In this document: positions 1-5,885 of the stretch, in pieces
How the letters are laid out: each line of letters starts with the position of its first letter
How positions within the stretch are numbered: position 1 is the stretch's first letter
Source of the DNA: Oxalobacteraceae bacterium
GTDB lineage: Bacteria > Pseudomonadota > Gammaproteobacteria > Burkholderiales > Burkholderiaceae_D
Reading direction: 5' to 3'
DNA: 39,579 bases
Assembly (NCBI GenBank): GCA_021768485.1
Contig: JAIZVZ010000032.1
Location: forward strand, 1 to 39,579
Position numbers and translations under genes: made by a program
The notes under the pieces: generated by a model
The model's input: only the letters and a program-made list of their open reading frames with translations
Database searches by the model: none
What the model was told of the DNA's origin: nothing

Positions 1-4
1 GCAA

Positions 5-10
5 TATAAT
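5..10 (+). promoter_or_regulatory. possible -10 box at the window edge
   Basis: A perfect TATAAT lies in the very AT-rich first 50 bases, upstream of the VIT-family gene. Any -35 element would lie outside the window, so this is only a partial promoter candidate. Confidence 0.25.
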
Positions 11-130
11 ACAAGTCAATAATATACAAATAAATATATTGAAATTCTGGCGACCGGCGCAAGCTTTAGTTCAGGCAAGCGCCTGTTTTCGGCATATGTT
101 CTCAGGAATAGGTATCGGGACAAGTTCATC

Positions 131-874
131 ATGAACGAGCAATTGCCAGCCTCGCCACGACTGTCGGCCAAGAAGAATTGGCGCATGCGCCACCATGAAC
201 AGCACGCAATCGGGCGCATCGGCGGCTTGCGGGCCGCCGTTCTTGGCGCCAACGATGGCATCGTCTCGACTGCCAGTTTGGTAATTGGCGTCGCCGCCGC
301 GCATGCCTCCCACAGCACTGTCGTGATTTCCGCCATCGCTGCGCTGGTGTCGGGAGCGATGTCGATGGCCACCGGCGAATATGTCTCGGTGCATTCGCAA
401 GCCGATTCCGAAGGCGCGGCGCTAGGCCAGGAGCGCGCCGAAATCGCCGCCGATTACGACAGCGAAGTGCGCGAGCTGAGCGCGCTGTATGTCAAGCGCG
501 GACTCGATCTGGCGCTGGCCACCGAAGTTGCGCGGCAATTGATGGCGTACGACGCGCTGGGCGCCCATGCCCGCGACGAGCTCGGCATTTCGCCGCGGTC
601 GCAGGCCCGGCCGCTGCAGGCAGCCGTCTTTTCGGCCGCCAGTTTTGCCTTGGGCGCAGCGCTGCCGCTGGCCGTGGTCGCACTGGCGCCGCCGCAGGAC
701 ATCATCGCCTTTGTCGCCATGGCCGCCTTGCTGTCGCTGGCCTTGCTGGGGGCGCTGGCGGCGCGCGCCGGCCATGCCCGCATCATGCCGGGCGTACTGC
801 GCGTGACCTTCTGGAGCGCGCTGGCCATGGCCGTGACGGCTGGCGTCGGCGCCATATTTCATGTCGCCGCATGA
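131..874 (+). CDS. VIT1/CCC1-family membrane transporter (iron/manganese type)
   Basis: This 247-residue protein belongs to the VIT1/CCC1 family, whose members move Fe2+ or Mn2+ across membranes. The N-terminal part (about residues 30-75) has the family pattern GGLRAAVLGANDGIVSTASL followed by a segment ending SGAMSMATGEYVSVHSQ, the typical first and second membrane helices with their conserved Gly, Asp, Met and Glu residues. A charged cytoplasmic stretch (about 85-150, rich in Glu and Asp) matches the metal-binding region between helices 2 and 3. Three further hydrophobic helices fill residues 165-247. Length is normal. The ribosome site is weak (GGGA about 11 bases upstream). The next gene starts 61 bases downstream on the same strand. 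Substrate metal is not readable from sequence. Confidence 0.9.
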   Translation: MNEQLPASPRLSAKKNWRMRHHEQHAIGRIGGLRAAVLGANDGIVSTASLVIGVAAAHASHSTVVISAIAALVSGAMSMATGEYVSVHSQADSEGAALGQERAEIAADYDSEVRELSALYVKRGLDLALATEVARQLMAYDALGAHARDELGISPRSQARPLQAAVFSAASFALGAALPLAVVALAPPQDIIAFVAMAALLSLALLGALAARAGHARIMPGVLRVTFWSALAMAVTAGVGAIFHVAA

Positions 875-935
875 TGAAAAAAGTGCCGCGGCGGGACGCG
901 GTATTGAACGAACAGACCTCCACAGGAGAGTGCCG

Positions 936-1808
936 ATGAGCAGCCGCATGACAAGCAAAGCATTCTACGATCCGCATACCTGGACCGTCAGCTATGTCGT
1001 CTCCGACAATGCCACGGGGCGGGCGGCGATCATCGATCCGGTGCTCGATTACGACGCCAAGTCGGGCTGCACCGGGACCGAGTCGGTCAAGCGCATTCTT
1101 GCCCATGTCGCCGCGCATCGCTTGCAAGTCGACTGGCTGCTGGAGACGCATGCCCATGCCGACCACCTGTCGGCTTCGCACTATCTGCGCGAGCGGATCG
1201 GCGGCAAGATCGCCATCGGCGAGCACATCCGCACCGTGCAAAGCACTTTCAAGTCGATCTTCAATCTGGAAAGCGGATTTATCGCCGATGGCAGCCAGTT
1301 CGACCATCTGTTCAAGGACGGCGAGCGATTCCAGATCGGCAGCCTCGAAGCGCGCGCGATCCTGGTGCCGGGCCATACGCCGGCCGACATCGCTTATCTG
1401 GTCGATAACGCGGCATTTGTCGGCGATACCCTGTTCATGCCCGACGTCGGTACTGCCCGCGCCGACTTTCCCGGCGGCGATGCGCATGCGCTGTATCGTT
1501 CGATCCGCACCTTGCTGGCGCTGCCCGACGAGACCGTCATGTTCGTCTGTCATGACTATCCGCCTCCATCGCGCCAGCCGCAGTGGCAGACCACGGTCCA
1601 TGCCCAGCGCACGCAGAACATCCATGTCCATGACGGCATTTCGGAACAGCAGTTCGTCGCCATGCGCAAGGCGCGCGACGCCACGCTCGAGCTGCCGGTG
1701 CTGATGCTGCCGTCGGTGCAGGTCAACGTTCGCGCCGGCGCCATGCCGCCGGCCGAAGATAACGGCGTGCGCTATCTGAAGATTCCGGTCGATGTCCTGT
1801 GTTCCTGA
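936..1808 (+). CDS. MBL-fold hydrolase, persulfide dioxygenase (ETHE1)-like
   Basis: This 290-residue metallo-beta-lactamase-fold protein carries the metal motif THAHADH (residues 71-77), a later GH in PGHTPADIAYLV, the Asp of GDTLF, and a CHDYPP motif near the C-terminal third. The stretch GTARADFPGG resembles the active-site region of ETHE1 and bacterial persulfide dioxygenases, which use one iron to oxidise glutathione persulfide to sulfite. A longer frame reaches back to 861 and overlaps the VIT gene. I chose ATG 936 because AGGAGAG sits 6 bases before it and the fold begins shortly after. The next gene encodes a YgaP-like DUF2892 membrane protein, a frequent companion of persulfide and rhodanese genes, which supports a sulfur role. 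Enzyme class is confident; exact substrate is inferred. Confidence 0.85.
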   Translation: MSSRMTSKAFYDPHTWTVSYVVSDNATGRAAIIDPVLDYDAKSGCTGTESVKRILAHVAAHRLQVDWLLETHAHADHLSASHYLRERIGGKIAIGEHIRTVQSTFKSIFNLESGFIADGSQFDHLFKDGERFQIGSLEARAILVPGHTPADIAYLVDNAAFVGDTLFMPDVGTARADFPGGDAHALYRSIRTLLALPDETVMFVCHDYPPPSRQPQWQTTVHAQRTQNIHVHDGISEQQFVAMRKARDATLELPVLMLPSVQVNVRAGAMPPAEDNGVRYLKIPVDVLCS

Positions 1809-1847
1809 TCGGATGCGATTGAAGTCCGTTTTGTTTGCGCACGCCTT

Positions 1848-1924
1848 ATTCAACAAAGATTGAACAAAGATTCAACAGAGACTCAGCAAAAAACCGGTAT
1901 AAATTCAACAAGTATCGAACAAGG
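1848..1924. repeat. 11-bp phased tandem repeat upstream of the DUF2892 gene
   Basis: Seven consecutive 11-bp slots start at 1848, 1859, 1870, 1881, 1892, 1903 and 1914. Four are close copies (ATTCAACAAAG, ATTGAACAAAG, ATTCAACAGAG, ATTCAACAAGT), two are weaker (ACTCAGCAAAA, ATCGAACAAGG), and slot five (AACCGGTATAA) has diverged. The last slot runs into the ribosome site AAGGAG. The period is close to one helical turn, so bound proteins would lie on one face of the DNA. Confidence 0.85.
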
Positions 1925-1933
1925 AGAAATGGC

Positions 1934-2125
1934 ATGAAAACCAATGTAGGAAGTATTGACGCCGCAATCCGCATCGCCCTCGGCCTGGCCATGATCAGCG
2001 CCACCCTGAACGCCACGATCGGCCTCTGGGGCTGGCTGGGCGTGATCCTGATCGCGACCGGCATCGTGCGCATTTGCCCGGTCTATCTGCCGTTCGGATG
2101 GCATACCTGCAAGGTCGATAAATAA
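1934..2125 (+). CDS. small YgaP-like (DUF2892) inner-membrane protein
   Basis: This 63-residue protein matches the DUF2892 family, the membrane part of YgaP, which in some bacteria is fused to a rhodanese domain. It opens with the family pattern N-V-G-x-x-D-A-A-I-R. Two hydrophobic helices (about 12-28 and 32-47) follow, then a tail with Cys48 and Cys59 flanking YLPFGWHT. The start ATG 1934 has AAGGAG 7 bases upstream. The frame extends further back to a TTG at 1835, but that part is the repeat array and reads as low-complexity Asn/Lys/Arg. The gene sits 125 bases after the persulfide-dioxygenase-like gene. The two cysteines could carry sulfane sulfur, which is an inference. Confidence 0.85.
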   Translation: MKTNVGSIDAAIRIALGLAMISATLNATIGLWGWLGVILIATGIVRICPVYLPFGWHTCKVDK

Positions 2126-2135
2126 CGCTGGCGAC

Positions 2136-2157
2136 GGGCCCGGCCCTGGGCCCGGCC
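2136..2157. repeat. direct repeat of GGGCCCGGCC
   Basis: Two identical 10-mers (2136-2145 and 2148-2157) are separated by CT, giving a 12-bp period just after the DUF2892 stop. The unit is partly self-complementary, so the RNA could fold into a GC-rich stem. There is no T-run, so a terminator role is doubtful. Confidence 0.6.
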
Positions 2158-2287
2158 GTTCATCCTTTCAAACCGCCACTGCTCCCACTATTGTGCCTGT
2201 TGGTCGCATGGCCAGCGAACGCGCGCCGCCTTTTTGCTACTGTCTCGGTATCGGCTTGCAAAGCCGTCCGAACCGAGGAGCGCCACC

Positions 2288-2572
2288 ATGAGACAAATAT
2301 TTTCCCGCATAATAGATATGGCCCGCGCCGGCGGCCTCGCGCTGCTGGCGCTGGCCGTGCGTGTGCTGCGCTACTTGCCTGGCGCAAGCTGGCAGTCGAT
2401 TCTGGTGCTGTGCCTGGCGCTGGCGCTGCTGCTGGCCGTCCTGCCTGCGGCGCTGCTGCTGTTTATCGTTTTTTTGATGCTGAAATTGATTGCCGTCGCC
2501 GTCCTGGTACCGGCTAAAAAGGATGAGGTTTTGACAATGCCACGCAAGTTCGATGACAAGGATGGCCAATGA
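2288..2572 (+). CDS. small membrane protein encoded ahead of a LytS-type kinase
   Basis: This 94-residue protein has hydrophobic segments at about residues 13-28 and 38-75, the latter long enough for two helices, and a charged tail ending in KFDDKDGQ. I do not recognise a named family. ATG 2288 has GAGGAG 7 bases upstream; an in-frame upstream ATG at 2234 lacks a ribosome site. Its stop overlaps the kinase start (ATGA at 2569-2572), so the two are translationally coupled. Because the kinase has almost no extracytoplasmic part, this protein could be its sensory or regulatory partner. That role is inferred from position only. Confidence 0.75.
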   Translation: MRQIFSRIIDMARAGGLALLALAVRVLRYLPGASWQSILVLCLALALLLAVLPAALLLFIVFLMLKLIAVAVLVPAKKDEVLTMPRKFDDKDGQ

Positions 2573-3447
2573 CCGCTTCTAAAGACAAGAGCACCATGGC
2601 CATGCTGCGCGATATCGGCGAGGCGCTGAAAGTGATGTGGTGGCATTTTTTCGACTGGATCGCCGTACTCAGCTGGCGCCAGATGGGCGTCTTCGTGATC
2701 CTGGCTTTTCTCGGCGTCGGCATGCTCGGTTTACCCGATCCGTTCGTATTCCTGATCCTGGCCACGATCGGCATGAAAATTCTGGCCGGCGGCAAACGCC
2801 GGGCCGAACTGGCGGCCGGTGCGGCGATCGAGCGCGCCAATGTCGAAGCGCTCGAACGCCGCCTGCTGGAAGCCCAGATCGCTGTCTTGCAGGCCCAGGT
2901 CGAACCGCATTTTTTATTCAATACGCTGGCCCTGATCGGCCAGCTGATCGAGACCGATCCGCCGCAGGCGAGCCTGATCCACAAGCACCTGATTGCCTAT
3001 CTGCGCTCGGCCATGCCGCAAATGCGCGAGCAGGGCGGCAGTACGCTGGCACGCCAGGTCGAATTGTCGCGTGCTTACCTGAACATCATGCAGGCGCGCA
3101 TGAAGGAGCGGCTGCAGGTCGAAATCGATGTGCCGCGCGGCTTGGCCGACACGCCGTTTCCTCCCATGATGTTGCAAAGCGTGGTGGAAAACGCCATCAA
3201 ACATGGCCTGGAGACCAAAGTGGAAGGCGGCAAGGTGACGATCCGCGCCGCCGTCAATCACGGTTTCCTGCATGTCGATGTGATCGACAACGGCGCCGGC
3301 TTCGACTTGACCGCCGACGACGGCACCGGGCTGTCGAATATCCGCGAACGGCTCAAGGTGCTGTATGGCGGCAAGGCGCGGCTGGTGATCGAAGTGCCAC
3401 CGGAAGGCGGCGCGCTGGTCTCGATCCGGCTGCCGTATCCTGCATGA
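2569..3447 (+). CDS. LytS/YehU-type sensor histidine kinase
   Basis: This 292-residue membrane kinase belongs to the His_kinase (PF06580) group that pairs with LytTR regulators. Two short hydrophobic stretches (about 38-54 and 58-73) are followed by a coiled segment and the phosphoacceptor motif VEPHFLFNTL with His114. The ATPase part shows the N box VVENAIKHGLE, the G1 box DNGAGF and the G2 box GTGLSNIRERL. There is no visible periplasmic sensor domain, so the input signal must come through the membrane segments or a partner. It overlaps the upstream small membrane protein gene by 4 bases and is followed after 68 bases by its response regulator. Confidence 0.93.
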   Translation: MTASKDKSTMAMLRDIGEALKVMWWHFFDWIAVLSWRQMGVFVILAFLGVGMLGLPDPFVFLILATIGMKILAGGKRRAELAAGAAIERANVEALERRLLEAQIAVLQAQVEPHFLFNTLALIGQLIETDPPQASLIHKHLIAYLRSAMPQMREQGGSTLARQVELSRAYLNIMQARMKERLQVEIDVPRGLADTPFPPMMLQSVVENAIKHGLETKVEGGKVTIRAAVNHGFLHVDVIDNGAGFDLTADDGTGLSNIRERLKVLYGGKARLVIEVPPEGGALVSIRLPYPA

Positions 3448-3515
3448 GGCCATAGCATGAAGCCAATCCCCGGCATGAGGCCATTTTCAGACTTTCAGAA
3501 CGGAGTTGAATCAGC

Positions 3516-4283
3516 ATGAATACGCAAAAATCCGCGACGGCGATGATTGTCGACGATGAGGAGCCGATGCGCGACCAGTTGCGCGCGCGCCTGACGGAAG
3601 TCTGGCCGCAGTTGCAGATCGTGGCCGAAGCGGCCAACGGCATCGATGCCGTGTCGCTGGCTGCGCGGCACAAGCCGGCGATCGTCTTTCTCGATATCCG
3701 CATGCCGGGCCAGAGCGGACTGGAAGCGGCGCGCGAACTGTACCGGCAGTCGCATATCGTGTTCGTCACCGCCTACGACCAGTACGCGGTGCAGGCCTTC
3801 GATCAGGGCGCGATCGACTATCTGCTCAAGCCGGTCGACGCCGAACGTCTGCAAGTGACGTGCGAACGGCTGCGCGAGCGGCTCGGCGAGCCGCCCGAAG
3901 ATATCGAAAACCTGATCAGCCGCCTGTTGCAGGCCAAGAGCGGCGTCGCCAAGCCGGCCTATCTGAAATGGATACAGGCCAGCGTCGGCAGCGCGATCCG
4001 CATGATCAGCACGCGCGAAATCCTGTTTTTTCAATCGGACGAAAAATATACGCGGGTGCAGACCGAAACGGCCGAGGTCCTGATCCGCAAGCCGCTCAAG
4101 GAGTTGGCCGAACAGCTCGATCCCGACGAGTTCTGGCGCATCCACCGCTCGACGCTGGTACGGGTCGATGCGATTGCCGAAGTTTCACGCGATATGCGCG
4201 GGCGGCAGATGGTACAGGTGCGCAATCATCCGCAAAAACTCGAGGTGAGCCGCAACCACAGCCATCTGTTCCAGCAGATGTAG
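3516..4283 (+). CDS. LytTR-family response regulator
   Basis: This 255-residue protein has an N-terminal receiver domain (about 7-120) with the acidic pair in VDDEEPM, phosphoacceptor Asp60 in FLDIRMPG and the conserved Lys in LLKPVD. The C-terminal LytTR DNA-binding domain (about 150-255) includes REILFFQSDEKYTRV and the terminal FWRIHRSTLVRVDAI pattern typical of AlgR/LytR/YehT. Such regulators bind direct repeats as dimers. It is the obvious partner of the kinase just upstream. No target operator could be identified from this window. Confidence 0.93.
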   Translation: MNTQKSATAMIVDDEEPMRDQLRARLTEVWPQLQIVAEAANGIDAVSLAARHKPAIVFLDIRMPGQSGLEAARELYRQSHIVFVTAYDQYAVQAFDQGAIDYLLKPVDAERLQVTCERLRERLGEPPEDIENLISRLLQAKSGVAKPAYLKWIQASVGSAIRMISTREILFFQSDEKYTRVQTETAEVLIRKPLKELAEQLDPDEFWRIHRSTLVRVDAIAEVSRDMRGRQMVQVRNHPQKLEVSRNHSHLFQQM

Positions 4284-4350
4284 CCGGGTCATCGCGCCGT
4301 GCCCGGTCTTCATCGCCGGCGCCGGCCCATGCTCGCCCGAACGGCCCTGG

Positions 4351-4422
4351 TTTGCGCCTGAGTTTGTGCCTGAGTTTGCGCCTGAGTTTGCGCCTGAATT
4401 TGAGCCTGAGTTTGAGCCTTAA
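4351..4422. repeat. 12-bp tandem repeat, six units, between convergent genes
   Basis: Six consecutive units follow TTTGCGCCTGAG with small changes, starting at 4351, 4363, 4375, 4387, 4399 and 4411; a seventh (TTCGCGCCATC) is partly recognisable. The array lies between the response regulator stop and the metallophosphoesterase stop, and its last unit supplies the TAA stop of the latter (4419-4421, complement). I see no ordinary hairpin terminator in this gap. Confidence 0.9.
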
Positions 4423-5609
4423 TTCGCGCCATCTTCGCTTGCCGTCACCAGGCGCAGCAAGGTGATTTCGGATGGCGCGCCAAAGCGCAGCGGCGGTCCC
4501 CAATAGCCGGTGCCGCGGCTCGTATACACCAGTAGCGAACGTAATTTGTGCATGCCGGCCACATAGGGCTGCTGCAGTTTGACGAAAAAATTCCACGGAA
4601 AAAACTGGCCGCCATGCGTATGGCCCGACAGTTGCAGGTCGAAGCCGGCATCGGCCGCCGCTGGCGCGCTGCGCGGCTGATGCGCCAGCAAAATGCGCAC
4701 CGCCGCCGATGACGGCGCACCGGCTATCGCCTGGCCGGCATCGCTGCGCTGCGTGGCGTCGAAATGGCCGGCGCCGAAATCGTTCACGCCGGCCAGCACC
4801 AGCTGTGCCGGCGGCGCACCGTCGGCGTTCGTGTGCTCGAGCACGACATGGCGGTTTTCGAGCACCTGCAGGCCAAGACGCCGCAATTCGGCAAGCCAGG
4901 CTGGCGCATTGGAATAATATTCGTGATTACCGGTGACGAAAAACGTGCCGTGGCGCGAGCGTAGCTGCGTCAGCGGTGCCACATGCGGCGCCAGCTCGGC
5001 CACGCTGCCATCGACGAGGTCGCCGGTGATGGCGATCAGGTCGGCATCGAGGCGGTTGACGGCCTCGACGATGCGGCTCATATAGCTGTGGCGGATGGTC
5101 GGCCCGACATGCACGTCCGAGATCTGGGCGATGCGGAAACCATGCAGCGCGGGCGGCAGGCCGCTCAGGGCGACCTCGACCTCGACGATGGCCGCGGTAC
5201 GGCGCGCATTGGCGAAGCCGAACAGCGTAACCAGCAGCGAAACCAGCACCACGCCGAGCGCGCTGTCTACGTTCAGCAGGTCCAGCATGGTGCCGCCGAT
5301 GCTGCCGGGGCGGAGCAGGTCGAGGCCGGCGGCCGCCAGCAGCATGATATCGCGGCCGAGCGTGAGCACGAATAGCGATGAAAACAGGCCCATCAGGATC
5401 CAGCCGAGCCAGCCGGCCAGCGACAGGCGGCCGGCATCGACCAGGCGCAGCGGGCGCCGCACCAGCAGGCCCACGCCCATCGGCATCAGCAGCAGGGAGG
5501 CCAGCAACAGCGCCGCCAGCAGCGCAAAGACGGTCGGACGCGATAGCAGGGAGGGCAGGAGGCGGGCGCCGATATAGGCGTGCAGCAGCAGCGAAACCAG
5601 ACGAAGCAT
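4419..5609 (-). CDS. membrane-anchored metallophosphoesterase (YaeI-like)
   Basis: This 396-residue protein has four hydrophobic helices in residues 1-135 and a calcineurin-like phosphoesterase domain after about 150. The metal motifs are all visible: QISDVHVG (Asp165, His167), ITGDLVDG, VTGNHEYY, LLAHQP and LSGHTHGGQ. Proteins of this layout include YaeI and YkuE, which act on lipid or membrane-associated phosphates; the true substrate here is unknown. I start it at ATG 5609, just before the first helix; a TTG at 5666 would add 19 polar residues. The stop lies inside the 12-bp repeat array. Confidence 0.9.
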   Translation of the reverse strand: MLRLVSLLLHAYIGARLLPSLLSRPTVFALLAALLLASLLLMPMGVGLLVRRPLRLVDAGRLSLAGWLGWILMGLFSSLFVLTLGRDIMLLAAAGLDLLRPGSIGGTMLDLLNVDSALGVVLVSLLVTLFGFANARRTAAIVEVEVALSGLPPALHGFRIAQISDVHVGPTIRHSYMSRIVEAVNRLDADLIAITGDLVDGSVAELAPHVAPLTQLRSRHGTFFVTGNHEYYSNAPAWLAELRRLGLQVLENRHVVLEHTNADGAPPAQLVLAGVNDFGAGHFDATQRSDAGQAIAGAPSSAAVRILLAHQPRSAPAAADAGFDLQLSGHTHGGQFFPWNFFVKLQQPYVAGMHKLRSLLVYTSRGTGYWGPPLRFGAPSEITLLRLVTASEDGAN

Positions 5610-5685
5610 GGGCGTTACCGTTCGTGAGTCGAAAATGTCAAATGGGGCGTGTTTTTCGTGTTTCAAGTCAATTCAAGCCGGGAAT

Positions 5686-5713
5686 TTGATTTTACGCCAG
5701 GATGAGATACGAT
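5686..5713 (+). promoter_or_regulatory. candidate promoter of the penicillin acylase gene
   Basis: TTGATT (5686-5691) and TACGAT (5708-5713) are 16 bases apart. The predicted start of transcription (about 5720) lies after the in-frame ATG at 5712, which favours translation from 5886. Confidence 0.35.
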
Positions 5714-5795
5714 GACGGCAATTGCTGAGCCAGCGGCGGCAGCCGGTGCCCTGTCGTTTACGGCCCAGGCCGTGGCGGCGCGGCCGGAAGCCGGC

Positions 5796-5846
5796 GCTGT
5801 GCGCTGTGCGCTGTCTTCAGCGTGCTTTCCGTCAGCGTGCTTTCGC
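5796..5846. repeat. short tandem repeats in the penicillin acylase leader
   Basis: Three near copies of GCGCTGT (about 5796-5814) are followed by a 15-bp near-exact direct repeat, TCAGCGTGCTTTCCG (5817-5831) and TCAGCGTGCTTTCGC (5832-5846). They lie between the candidate promoter and the chosen start codon. Confidence 0.7.
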
Positions 5847-5885
5847 TCAGCCCCACTTTCATGCAAGCCTCGATCACCTGGACAT

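Noticed and set aside
783-1856. 357-codon leftward open frame opposite the MBL-fold gene
   Set aside because: Antisense to a gene with clear metal-binding motifs; no family resemblance.
1835-1933. Upstream start (TTG 1835) for the DUF2892 protein
   Set aside because: The added residues are encoded by the 11-bp repeat and are low in complexity; ATG 1934 has an ideal ribosome site.
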